Assembly (NCBI GenBank): GCA_001774945.1 | Contig: MFBL01000049.1 | Location: 1-13,899 of the forward strand | DNA: 13,899 nt | Reading direction: 5' to 3' | Source: Candidatus Curtissbacteria bacterium RIFCSPHIGHO2_12_FULL_41_17 | Lineage (GTDB): Bacteria; Patescibacteriota; Microgenomatia; Curtissbacterales; GWA2-41-24 | The notes under the pieces: model-generated | The model's database searches: none | Seen by the model: only the letters and a program-made list of their open reading frames with translations | What the model was told of the DNA's origin: nothing | Program-made: the position numbers and the translations under genes | Part shown: positions 1 through 6,189 of the stretch, in pieces | How the letters are laid out: each line of letters opens with the position of its first letter | Position numbering within the stretch: the stretch's first letter is position 1

Positions 1-1319
1 TTAACCTCTCGCAACCATTCTCCAAACCTACCTTCCTTCAAATAGTCGGGTACCCAATTTATTTTCTTATTCGCATTTATAAGTTCTTCGCGTAACTTGC
101 TTATTCCTACAAACCAAGAATTCATAGCATAGTAAAGAAGCGGAGTCTTGCATCGCCAACAAAATGGATAACTATGCTTATACGGCAATACTTTGTATAA
201 CTGATTTTTTGCTTTTAAGCGGTCTATTATTGCCGGCTCCGCGTCTTTCACAAACCGGCCCGCAAATTCTTTCACGCGCTCATTAAAGCGTCCATTTTCA
301 TCCACTGTGTGATATTTAGGCAGTCCAAGCTTAACTCCCAAGTTATAATCGTCCTCTCCATACATAACCGCCGTATGCACTATCCCTGTTCCTTCTTCTG
401 TAGTTACAAAATCCGCCTCCACCACATAATGTTTCCTGTCTTTTATATCAGAAAATGAATCAAATAGAGGCTCGTATTCTATACCAACCAAACTAGAACC
501 CTCAAGTTCTTTTATAACTTTGTACCCACCCTCCAACACCTTAAGTAACGGCGTTGCTAAAATATAATACTCGGAATTCTGCTGAACAAGCGAATATTTA
601 ATATCCTTACCGATAGCTAAAGCAACATTCCCGGGAAGCGTCCATGGCGTTGTTGTCCAAGCCAAAAGAAAGGTTGTAGTTGGTAGTGAGTGGTGAGTAG
701 GGTTTTTAACACGAAATTTTATAAATACGGAATTTTCAGTTACATCTTCGTATCCCTGCGCTACTTCGTGGGAAGAAAGTCCTGTCCCACAGCGTGGACA
801 ACGCGGAATCACTTTATATCCCTCATATAATAAACCTTTCTCGTGCATTTGTTTTATGACCCACCAAAGACTTTCCATATACAACGGATCATAAGTTATA
901 TAGGGGTTATCCAAATCTATCCAAAACCCCATGCGTTCGGTTAGGTTTTCCCAGTCTTTTTTATATTTCCAAACCGAATCCTTACATTTTTCATTGAATT
1001 TGGCTATTCCATATTCTTCTATTTGTTTTTTGTTATTTATTCCCAGTTCCCTTTCAACCTCAAGCTCCACCGGAAGTCCGTGAGTATCCCATCCACCCCT
1101 TCGCTCTACACAAAATCCTTTCATTGTCTTATACCTACAAATAACATCTTTAAAACTGCGCGCCTCAACATGATGAAAACCGGGGCGGCCATTTGCAGTT
1201 GGCGGACCTTCAAAAAATACAAAACTGCGGTTTTTTGACCGCTTGTCTACACTGCGTTTAAATGCGTGGGACTCTCTCCAAAATTTAAGTATTTGTTTTT
1301 CTATTTCTATAATTTCCAT
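1..1319 (-). CDS. ileS: Isoleucyl-tRNA synthetase, N-terminal part (cut by window edge)
   Basis: Class I synthetase that charges tRNA-Ile in the cytoplasm. About 439 N-terminal residues are visible and the rest lies beyond base 1. The signature loop near residues 38-50 reads GPPTANGRPGFHH, the HxxH-type variant of HIGH found in one IleRS branch, followed by GGWDTHGLPVE. A CPRCG zinc-type knuckle, the editing-domain signature TTPWTLPGNVALAIG, the GTGIVHTA-like editing motif (here TGIVHTAVMYGEDDY) and a CWRC motif follow in the expected order. The KMSKS motif and anticodon domain are outside the window. The ATG at 1319 lies 2 bases after the argS stop, so the two genes are almost certainly co-transcribed. 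No strong Shine-Dalgarno precedes it, which suggests translational coupling. ValRS and LeuRS were considered, but the motif set fits IleRS best. Confidence 0.95.
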   Translation of the reverse strand, partial: MEIIEIEKQILKFWRESHAFKRSVDKRSKNRSFVFFEGPPTANGRPGFHHVEARSFKDVICRYKTMKGFCVERRGGWDTHGLPVELEVERELGINNKKQIEEYGIAKFNEKCKDSVWKYKKDWENLTERMGFWIDLDNPYITYDPLYMESLWWVIKQMHEKGLLYEGYKVIPRCPRCGTGLSSHEVAQGYEDVTENSVFIKFRVKNPTHHSLPTTTFLLAWTTTPWTLPGNVALAIGKDIKYSLVQQNSEYYILATPLLKVLEGGYKVIKELEGSSLVGIEYEPLFDSFSDIKDRKHYVVEADFVTTEEGTGIVHTAVMYGEDDYNLGVKLGLPKYHTVDENGRFNERVKEFAGRFVKDAEPAIIDRLKAKNQLYKVLPYKHSYPFCWRCKTPLLYYAMNSWFVGISKLREELINANKKINWVPDYLKEGRFGEWLREV

Positions 1320-1321
1320 AT

Positions 1322-2953
1322 CTACATTTTTTCTGGCGCGTTAATGCCCAATAGTTTTAGGGACTTCCCTATTACCAGGCCTGTAGCTATTGCCAGCGCC
1401 AACCTACCTTTATTTATATTAAAGGCAGTCGAAGAAGGATTGTCTTCGATAATCCTAAAGTCGCGATAAAATTGACTAAATATCTGCGCTAATTCATGTA
1501 CATAAGTTGTTAAACGATGAACCTGATAATCGTGAGCAATATCTTCTATGATATCGGGAAACGCGACTAACTCTTTAATCAACTTCATCTCGCCATACTC
1601 CTTAAGCTCATTCATGTTTTTTTTACTTACTGAAAATTTATTAGAATCTGTTGCATTTTGTACTTTTTTTAGAATACTGCGGATTCTAGCGTGCGTGTAT
1701 TGAATATAAAATACAGGATTTTTTTGTGACTGTTCGCGGGCAAGCTCTAAATCAAACTCCATTTGAGCATCCAAAGATTTGGTTAAGTAAAAATATCTTG
1801 TGACATCCAATCCTACTTCTTTTAATAAATCGTGCAAAGAAATTACATTGCCCCTTCTTTTGGAAAGGCGCATCTTCCCTTTCAGGGTAACTAATTGAGA
1901 AATGAGAATATCCAAATCAGTTATTTTAAAACTTTTCATTGCAGCTTTCAAACGCCCCACATGACCCTGATGATCCGCGCCCCAGATATTAATTAATTTT
2001 TTAAAACCTCTGCGCGCTTTGTCTCTGTGATAGGCGATATCTGCCATAAGATAAGTGCTCTCTCCGCTTCCCCTAATCAACACCTGATCTTGACTATCTC
2101 CATATTTAGTAGTTCTTAACCAAGTAGCTCCCTCTTTTTCGTATACCAACTTTTTTTTTTGAAGTTCATTAAACGTGTTTGTTACGAGGTTATTTTTATA
2201 TAAACCCTCTTCCTCTTTCCAGATATCAAATTTAATTTTTGCTTCCTCGTGTAAAAACTTTTCAATGTCCTGCATAATCTTGCCGGCCAAAAAATACCCT
2301 GCCGCGCTTGCGGTTTTTATATTTTTTAATTTAGAAGAATACTGTTTTAATTTTTCGTCTAAGTATGGGCTTTTATACGAGGTTCCTCTTTTTAACGCTG
2401 TCTTTCCTAACTCCTTAATTTGCGCACTTTGACGAGCATTATTTATATAATACTCGCGCTTAATATCAAAGTTCGCAAAACTAAGTATGTTTGCTAAAAC
2501 ATCGCCATAAAATGCGGTACGACCATGTCCTATATGCAACTCCCCAGTTGGGTTAACGGACACGAACTCTAAGTTTAATTTTTCTCCACGACCAACATTA
2601 ACCGAGCCAAAATTATTTGTTTTCAAAATATAAGAAACCTGCTGTTTTAAATACTCATTTGAAAAGTAAAAGTTTATAAAGCCAGGGGAAGCAACTTTAA
2701 TTTCTGAAAATATTTTTAATAATTTCTCATCTTTTTGAAGTTGCTCTAAAATAACTTTCGCTATTGTTTTTGGCTTTCTGCCAGAACTAGAAGCAACCTG
2801 CATAGCAATGCTTGTTGAGTAATCTCCTTGTCCTTCACGATTTGAGCGTTCAATCTTTATTTTGTTGAAAGAACCAGCCGGCAATTTAGCGCTTTCTTGA
2901 AGTATTTTTATTGAATTTTTTACACTTTGGCGTAATTTATTGCGAACTTGCAT
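1322..2953 (-). CDS. argS: Arginyl-tRNA synthetase
   Basis: Complete 543-aa class I synthetase that attaches arginine to tRNA-Arg, close to the usual 550-580 residue length. The N-terminal Add-1-type domain spans roughly residues 1-110. The HIGH motif is intact in NPTGELHIGHGR (H140, H143). YLMADIAYHRDK and WGADHQGHVGRL are typical ArgRS core segments, and the KMSKS equivalent is MRLSKRRGN near residues 361-369. The C-terminal DALR-type anticodon domain begins near YIQYTHARIRSI (about 417-428) and runs to the end. The ATG at 2953 keeps the whole Add-1 domain. Only a weak GAG lies upstream, and the 5' leader holds a small hairpin. It is the first gene of an argS-ileS pair; both supply translation and neither shows signs of transfer or decay. 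Confidence 0.97.
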   Translation of the reverse strand: MQVRNKLRQSVKNSIKILQESAKLPAGSFNKIKIERSNREGQGDYSTSIAMQVASSSGRKPKTIAKVILEQLQKDEKLLKIFSEIKVASPGFINFYFSNEYLKQQVSYILKTNNFGSVNVGRGEKLNLEFVSVNPTGELHIGHGRTAFYGDVLANILSFANFDIKREYYINNARQSAQIKELGKTALKRGTSYKSPYLDEKLKQYSSKLKNIKTASAAGYFLAGKIMQDIEKFLHEEAKIKFDIWKEEEGLYKNNLVTNTFNELQKKKLVYEKEGATWLRTTKYGDSQDQVLIRGSGESTYLMADIAYHRDKARRGFKKLINIWGADHQGHVGRLKAAMKSFKITDLDILISQLVTLKGKMRLSKRRGNVISLHDLLKEVGLDVTRYFYLTKSLDAQMEFDLELAREQSQKNPVFYIQYTHARIRSILKKVQNATDSNKFSVSKKNMNELKEYGEMKLIKELVAFPDIIEDIAHDYQVHRLTTYVHELAQIFSQFYRDFRIIEDNPSSTAFNINKGRLALAIATGLVIGKSLKLLGINAPEKM

Positions 2954-2965
2954 GTACTCTAAGTT

Positions 2966-2984
2966 ATAGCGTAAATTTCGCTAT
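2966..2984 (-). promoter_or_regulatory. Small leader hairpin upstream of argS
   Basis: A 6-bp inverted repeat (ATAGCG and CGCTAT around a 7-base AT loop) lies 13-31 bases before the argS start codon. In RNA it would fold close to the ribosome loading site. Its role is unknown; it could modulate translation or be an operator. No clear promoter with both -35 and -10 elements could be assigned to argS. Confidence 0.3.
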
Positions 2985-3065
2985 GTATAAAGGGGGTATA
3001 AAAATTTCTGGGAATTTTTTAGTTTATTTAATGTTATTCAATAAGTTGAACAGTATCGAAATATA

Positions 3066-3088
3066 TAAAAAATCGTCGGTTAGGACGA
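3066..3088 (-). terminator. Intrinsic terminator after the 66-aa gene
   Basis: On the minus strand a 5-bp stem (TCGTC, loop CTAACC, GACGA) is followed at once by a run of six T. It starts 24 bases after the stop of the small gene ending at 3112 and precedes argS, so it separates the two transcripts. A T-run on the other side also gives it a terminator-like look in the plus direction. Confidence 0.6.
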
Positions 3089-3111
3089 CTTTTTTGTTTT
3101 AGGTTAACTAT

Positions 3112-3312
3112 TTATTCTGAAAAAAGTGACTTAGCGTCAAGGGCGGTATTTGTGGTAACAGAGCCCCCATCTCCGCCTTTAAGTAGAACAAAACCTGCTT
3201 CCCCTAGCACTCTTTTCATATCTGAAGCGGCATCAAATGCTTCTTTAGCTGTTGCAAACTTCCTGTTGCTTCTAATAGCAAAAATCTTCTCCCAGGTAGT
3301 TCCGTATGCCAT
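3112..3312 (-). CDS. Small soluble protein of 66 aa, unknown function
   Basis: I do not recognise this protein. It is 66 aa with an alternating helix-strand look: a basic N-terminal half (SNRKFATAKEAFDAASDMKR), then a hydrophobic strand GFVLLKG, a flexible GGDGGSVTTNT stretch and a short acidic end. There is no signal peptide or membrane segment. It is very likely a real gene. The ATG at 3312 has a strong Shine-Dalgarno (GGAGGT, 3318-3323, 5-base gap), a consensus-like promoter lies about 30 bases further upstream, and an intrinsic terminator follows the stop. This monocistronic layout contrasts with the weak initiation signals of most neighbours and suggests strong expression. A small nucleic-acid-binding or housekeeping protein is possible, but that is a guess. 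Confidence 0.75.
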   Translation of the reverse strand: MAYGTTWEKIFAIRSNRKFATAKEAFDAASDMKRVLGEAGFVLLKGGDGGSVTTNTALDAKSLFSE

Positions 3313-3339
3313 CTTGCACCTCCCCTACATACTAAAAAC

Positions 3340-3368
3340 ATCTTAACAAATACATGATGGCCTGTCAA
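3340..3368 (-). promoter_or_regulatory. Sigma-70-type promoter of the 66-aa gene
   Basis: The minus strand reads TTGACA (3363-3368, perfect -35), a 17-base spacer and TAAGAT (3340-3345, -10) preceded by the extended motif TGn. Predicted transcription start is near 3333, leaving a 5' leader of about 20 bases with a strong ribosome binding site. It is the clearest housekeeping promoter in the window. Confidence 0.75.
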
Positions 3369-3375
3369 TGTTTGA

Positions 3376-3450
3376 TGCGCGCACCGCGAAGCCCCCGGTT
3401 TTTGCCGGGGGCGAAGTGGTGGAGATGACGGGACACTTTGTTATTTCACT
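3376..3450. repeat. 75-bp direct repeat, copy 1 (with GC-rich hairpin)
   Basis: This segment matches 3783-3857 at 68 of 75 positions with no gaps. It contains an 8-bp hairpin, GCCCCCGG (3391-3398) with CCGGGGGC (3405-3412). The right boundary lies inside the stop codon of the GIY-YIG gene (3449-3451). The stem has no adjacent U-tract on either strand, so it is not a classical terminator. Confidence 0.85.
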
Positions 3451-3688
3451 AAATTAATCTTTTTTTGGTAAAAGCATACCCAGAACTAGATTTTAGATAT
3501 TTCTCAAAAGCGTAAGCTTTTTCTTTTTCTACAAATGTACAATACCAAAGTAAAATATAAGGAGTTTTTAATTTAGTGGATTTAGTACCGTGCCCATTAT
3601 GTTGTTTGACGCGTTTTTGTAAATCAGCTGTTGCGCCAATATAACGACTTTTGTCTTTTTCGCTTTGTAAAATATAAACATAGTACAT
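3449..3688 (-). CDS. Small GIY-YIG nuclease-domain protein (UvrC/YhbQ type)
   Basis: 79-aa single-domain GIY-YIG protein. The first signature strand is MYYVYILQS (residues 1-9) and the second is RYIGAT (15-20). The conserved arginine sits in LQKRVKQHN (R26), and the glutamate that normally binds metal is probably E62 in AYAFEKYLKSSSG. Family members are nucleases that cut DNA with one metal ion; the small YhbQ-like ones have poorly known cellular roles and are abundant in CPR genomes. I chose the internal ATG at 3688 rather than the GTG at 3703, because family proteins begin with MYYVYIL and the GTG lies inside a leader hairpin. The gene is framed by two 75-bp direct repeats and by 11-bp inverted repeats (GCGAAGTGGTG at 3411-3421, CACCACTTCGC at 3733-3743), which suggests it moves or spreads as a cassette. 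Confidence 0.88.
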   Translation of the reverse strand: MYYVYILQSEKDKSRYIGATADLQKRVKQHNGHGTKSTKLKTPYILLWYCTFVEKEKAYAFEKYLKSSSGYAFTKKRLI

Positions 3689-3695
3689 ATTGATC

Positions 3696-3734
3696 TGCCC
3701 CACGACGTACCACTGCGTGGTACTATGCGGGGCA
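3696..3734 (-). promoter_or_regulatory. Two-tier hairpin in the GIY-YIG leader
   Basis: A perfect 7-bp stem (GTACCAC 3707-3713 with GTGGTAC 3717-3723, 3-base loop) lies inside a second stem (TGCCCC 3696-3701 with GGGGCA 3729-3734, extendable by two pairs if a G-U is allowed). It ends 7 bases before the chosen start codon, so it could gate translation of the nuclease or mark the end of the cassette. Confidence 0.5.
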
Positions 3735-3782
3735 CCACTTCGCTTAACACTAGCACGAATTTTTTAAATTTTAAAATTTTGG

Positions 3783-3857
3783 TGCGTGCACCGCGAAGCC
3801 CCCGATTTTATTCGGGGGCGAAGTGGTGGAGATGGCGGGACACTTCGTTATTTCACT
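3783..3857. repeat. 75-bp direct repeat, copy 2
   Basis: Second copy of 3376-3450, displaced by 407 bases, with 7 differences. The internal hairpin is kept as GCCCCCGA (3798-3805) with TCGGGGGC (3812-3819). One outer change on each arm (G to A, C to T) preserves base pairing, which points to a constrained RNA or DNA structure. No GIY-YIG coding sequence abuts this copy. Confidence 0.85.
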
Positions 3858-3980
3858 CGCTCACTTCGTTCGCTCTTTGACACCTTGCGGTTTCAACGCT
3901 CTTCGCTAATTAGCGAATCGCTGCTTCCACCACGGGAAACCAAAGTTTCCCGACCCCTTCTTTGTTCAATCCCCGCCATC
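3831..3980. repeat. Palindrome-rich block with 9-bp terminal inverted repeats
   Basis: GATGGCGGG (3831-3839) and its exact complement CCCGCCATC (3972-3980) close a 150-base block. Inside are a perfect 16-base palindrome (TTCGCTAATTAGCGAA, 3902-3917) and an 8-bp hairpin (CGGGAAAC 3933-3940, GTTTCCCG 3945-3952). CACTTCGTT-like words recur at 3841-3882. The plus strand is open for 86 codons here, but the translation looks random. I read the block as non-coding, like a REP/MITE-type repeat or an untranslated RNA. Confidence 0.5.
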
Positions 3981-3987
3981 AATTTCA

Positions 3988-4035
3988 ACCAAAATAAAAT
4001 AGTCCGCCACGCATGGCGGACTATTTTATTTTGGT
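3988..4035. terminator. Perfect 22-bp hairpin, probable bidirectional terminator
   Basis: ACCAAAATAAAATAGTCCGCCA (listed by halves: 3988-3998 and 3999-4009) is the exact reverse complement of 4014-4035, with a 4-base loop CGCA. The GC-rich core AGTCCGCCA is flanked by AT-rich outer arms, so on either strand the stem is followed by a T-rich tail. That is the usual form of a bidirectional intrinsic terminator. It sits between the GIY-YIG cassette region and the end of the minus-strand defence genes. Confidence 0.65.
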
Positions 4036-4041
4036 GGACTA

Positions 4042-4093
4042 CGTGAGAAGTGGTTGGAACCAAATTATGAAGGAATTGCAGCTTTGGCAGCAG
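4042..4093 (+). repeat. Island-flanking imperfect repeat A (LREKWLEPNY coding remnant)
   Basis: This matches 10995-11046 at 42 of 52 positions, same strand and no gaps. In the shared frame copy A reads LREKWLEPNYEGIAALAAG and copy B reads LREKWLESNYARSTALETA. Early differences are mostly silent or conservative, so the copies look like tails of a once-coding sequence rather than random repeats. No start codon precedes the frame, and the 22-bp hairpin sits directly upstream. The parent protein is not recognised. Confidence 0.5.
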
Positions 4094-4119
4094 GTATCCA
4101 CGACGAATTCGTAATTTTA

Positions 4120-4536
4120 CTAAAACTCCCCCTTATCAACCAATTTATTTAATCTCTTAATAACTGCCTTCGTTAATTTATTTTCAGACAGCCGAACCTT
4201 CATTTGTTGATTTTCTTGGAATCTTTCTACTAAACCCTGGCCTTCAAGCTTCTTATCAATAGTGCTATCCCACCAAGCTCCTTGCCAGAAATTATTCTTT
4301 GAATATAAAACATCTATGGAAACAAGGGGCCACGGATGACCATTATTCCATATATCCAAAAGACGATCTGCCATATGTTTCCCTTTTAAGGCCTTTCTAA
4401 TCGAACGAGTTTCTTTCAATAATTTCTTGGTTATAAAATAAGATTTTACCCAAGCTTCAATTGGTTTATACATAAAAGCAGTGAATCCCAAAAAGATAGC
4501 ACCGCTTACTACTGACAAAATAATGAATTTAATCAT
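4120..4536 (-). CDS. Membrane-anchored protein of 138 aa, unknown function
   Basis: Not recognised. A single hydrophobic segment (residues about 2-22, FIILSVVSGAIFLGFTAFMY) is followed by a basic stretch and a soluble domain. This fits an N-terminal signal anchor with the domain in the cytoplasm. The soluble part contains RLLDIWNNGHPWPLVSIDVLYSK, WQGAWWDSTIDKKLEGQGLVERF and a basic helix KLTKAVIKRLNKLV. The W-x-S-T-I-D-K-K-L-E-G-Q-G-L pattern resembles a winged-helix arrangement, in which a helix precedes a short turn and a strand, but I would not assign DNA binding from it. It is the last gene on the minus strand, 25 bases after the AlbA_2 gene, and probably shares its transcript. The stop lies just inside the flanking repeat region. 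Confidence 0.65.
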   Translation of the reverse strand: MIKFIILSVVSGAIFLGFTAFMYKPIEAWVKSYFITKKLLKETRSIRKALKGKHMADRLLDIWNNGHPWPLVSIDVLYSKNNFWQGAWWDSTIDKKLEGQGLVERFQENQQMKVRLSENKLTKAVIKRLNKLVDKGEF

Positions 4537-4561
4537 AATTTAAATTTTAACACATTATTTA

Positions 4562-5935
4562 TCATAAACTTGCAATAGCGTCTGCGTTAATTGTTTTCAA
4601 TCCATCTCTTTCTTGAACATAGGGAATTTTTTCTTCTTCAAATCCGAACCACAGATATACCTCCCGAATCAACTCAAATGCAACAGCTCCTATATCGAAA
4701 TTATCAGTTAAAAAGGTTTTTTCAACCGCTCCATCATTATCGGGCGCATCTCTTCTTTGGTCTTCAAAGCCTTGAGCCAAACTGCCGAGTTGATATGGAA
4801 GTAAATAACTTTTTATGTCATCAAGGTGTAAATTCTTAAAATCAACCCGCAGTGTTATTTCTTCTGGTAAATTCTCCAGGTCATCCAAAACAAGCTTATA
4901 GAACGACACAAAACTATAAATAACCTCTATTAGAGCGGCTGAGTTTATTTTCTGTCTTTCTTCATCGTGCCAGGCAAGAAATCTATGGTCTGCAAGAGCA
5001 ATAAAAACAAGGGTTCCATCCTTATACAAATCGATAACCTTCCTGTCTCCGTTTGCTACGCGAATCATTTCACCACGCATAATCCTTGCCTGATCCAGCG
5101 TCTCAATACTCCAACCACCTCGTCGTAATATAGGGGGAGTTTCTAAATGCCTTCTGATGCTATGCTCTGAGGTTAAAAAAATAGTTTGAAGCTGACTCGG
5201 CTGATTTGGGTAAGCAGAAATAGTTATAGTTCTTTCATTTCCCAGATAAGCGTGTTCAAGCGCGCGCGTTATTCTTTGCTCTATTCTCTCACCATTAGTC
5301 CTGCTTTGAACTTGAGCCTGATTATGTTGCGCTACACTCCTCAAGAGAACCTCGATTCCATCAAGTTGATTTTTAATTTGTTTTTCATAATGAAAACCTG
5401 ATTGTATATATCTTTGCATATCTGCAATAGTTGCGGGTTTATTGGTGTCTCCTTTTCTCTGCGCGTACCCAAACAGTGTCTCTATTTTCCTTTCACCATC
5501 AAGAGTTTTTGTTATTAAAAAAGGTTTAGTAGATTCTTTTTGTTCTGGAACCGTAATAACCACCAAGCCCCTGCCCGCCTGAGACGTAATCTCAATCCAT
5601 TTTACATCTACCCCCTCAATGTCCGGGTAAACCCAATCTCCTATAACATTTCTATATTGTATGGGGTCTACGAGGCTTTTATTAAAAGGACGAAGAGATT
5701 CAACTTCATCTCCAAAATGTTCGTCGCTTTGAGATGTTTTAACACCTATAAAAATAAATCCTCCTTCAAAATTGGAGAAAGAGGAAACGTCTTTAGCTAA
5801 TTCTTTTTTTGATATATCGTTTTGCAACTGATAAGGGCTTGCTTTGCAATCGAACCACTCATTCTCAATTTCTCCAATAAGCTTATCAAAATCAGCGGCT
5901 GAAACAATTTCTTGTAATTTTTCTAAGGATAGCAT
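4562..5935 (-). CDS. AlbA_2 (Schlafen-type) domain protein
   Basis: 457 aa from the internal ATG at 5935. An in-frame upstream extension to 6064 crosses a terminator hairpin and overlaps another gene, so I reject it. The N-terminal AlbA_2 domain (Schlafen AlbA_2, formerly called an ATP-binding or divergent AAA domain) spans about residues 15-175. It shows EIENEWFDCKAS (23-32 region), ELAKDVSSFSNFEGGFIFIGV (45-65 region) and YAQRKGDTNKPA (157-168). Residues 180-457 are a long C-terminal region with helical stretches and no family I recognise. AlbA_2 proteins are often found in defence islands and in regulators with a DNA- or RNA-binding role; Schlafen relatives can be nucleases. Lying directly downstream of a restriction-modification operon fits a defence role, but it has its own 5' boundary after a terminator and need not be part of that system. 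Confidence 0.8.
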   Translation of the reverse strand: MLSLEKLQEIVSAADFDKLIGEIENEWFDCKASPYQLQNDISKKELAKDVSSFSNFEGGFIFIGVKTSQSDEHFGDEVESLRPFNKSLVDPIQYRNVIGDWVYPDIEGVDVKWIEITSQAGRGLVVITVPEQKESTKPFLITKTLDGERKIETLFGYAQRKGDTNKPATIADMQRYIQSGFHYEKQIKNQLDGIEVLLRSVAQHNQAQVQSRTNGERIEQRITRALEHAYLGNERTITISAYPNQPSQLQTIFLTSEHSIRRHLETPPILRRGGWSIETLDQARIMRGEMIRVANGDRKVIDLYKDGTLVFIALADHRFLAWHDEERQKINSAALIEVIYSFVSFYKLVLDDLENLPEEITLRVDFKNLHLDDIKSYLLPYQLGSLAQGFEDQRRDAPDNDGAVEKTFLTDNFDIGAVAFELIREVYLWFGFEEEKIPYVQERDGLKTINADAIASL

Positions 5936-5969
5936 ACAAATTGAATTTAATTTACCTCTTACACTACAC

Positions 5970-5993
5970 AAAAACAAGCGCCTTCGCAAGCGC
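5970..5993 (-). terminator. Intrinsic terminator of the restriction-modification operon
   Basis: The minus strand forms GCGCTTGCGAAGGCGC (5978-5993; 6 pairs with one bulged base) followed by TTGTTTTTG. It lies 25 bases after the stop of the 52-aa gene and ends about 35 bases before the AlbA_2 start, so it probably closes the operon. Confidence 0.55.
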
Positions 5994-6017
5994 CCCTTTG
6001 TTTTATAGAAAATAATT

Positions 6018-6176
6018 TTATCCTTCTTGCTCCTCTGTTTTACTGGGCCTAAGCAGTAACGCAAAAAGGTTCACCAGCTTTTCTGCCTTTATTTTTGCTT
6101 CTTCATAAGGAAGTTCTACATTAAATTCCTTCTTATAAAGTTCTTGAAATTCTTTTACGGCTTCGTCGGGTAGCAT
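6018..6176 (-). CDS. 52-aa acidic helical protein, Parcubacteria-type small ORF
   Basis: Starts at the ATG at 6176, 13 bases after the endonuclease stop, and ends with TAA at 6018-6020. The sequence contains EFQELYKKEFNVELPYEEA followed by a hydrophobic helix KLVNLFALLLRP. From memory, this pattern (EFQxxYKKEFxxELxYEEA..LxNLFxLLxRP) recurs as a stand-alone small protein in many CPR genomes, often as the last gene of a cassette. Its function is not known to me. There is no membrane or signal sequence. It could be a small regulator or accessory protein of the upstream enzymes; position is the only evidence. Too short to be picked up by length-filtered gene calling, but the codon pattern and tight spacing support it. 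Confidence 0.75.
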   Translation of the reverse strand: MLPDEAVKEFQELYKKEFNVELPYEEAKIKAEKLVNLFALLLRPSKTEEQEG

Positions 6177-6189
6177 ATAGGAAAATTAC

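Noticed and set aside
3410..3440. Sequence GTGGTGGAGATGRCGGGA, which looks like the complement of a tRNA or tmRNA 3' end.
   Set aside because: The sequence beside it cannot form a T-arm or acceptor pairing, and no cloverleaf or tmRNA 5' end is found nearby.
3786..4046. Open 86-codon frame on the plus strand.
   Set aside because: It runs through palindromes and a repeat, has no codon-like pattern and resembles translated repeat DNA.
5936..6064. Upstream extension of the AlbA_2 gene (MRYCLGPVKQ...).
   Set aside because: It crosses a terminator hairpin and overlaps the 52-aa gene in another frame; the domain starts after the internal ATG.
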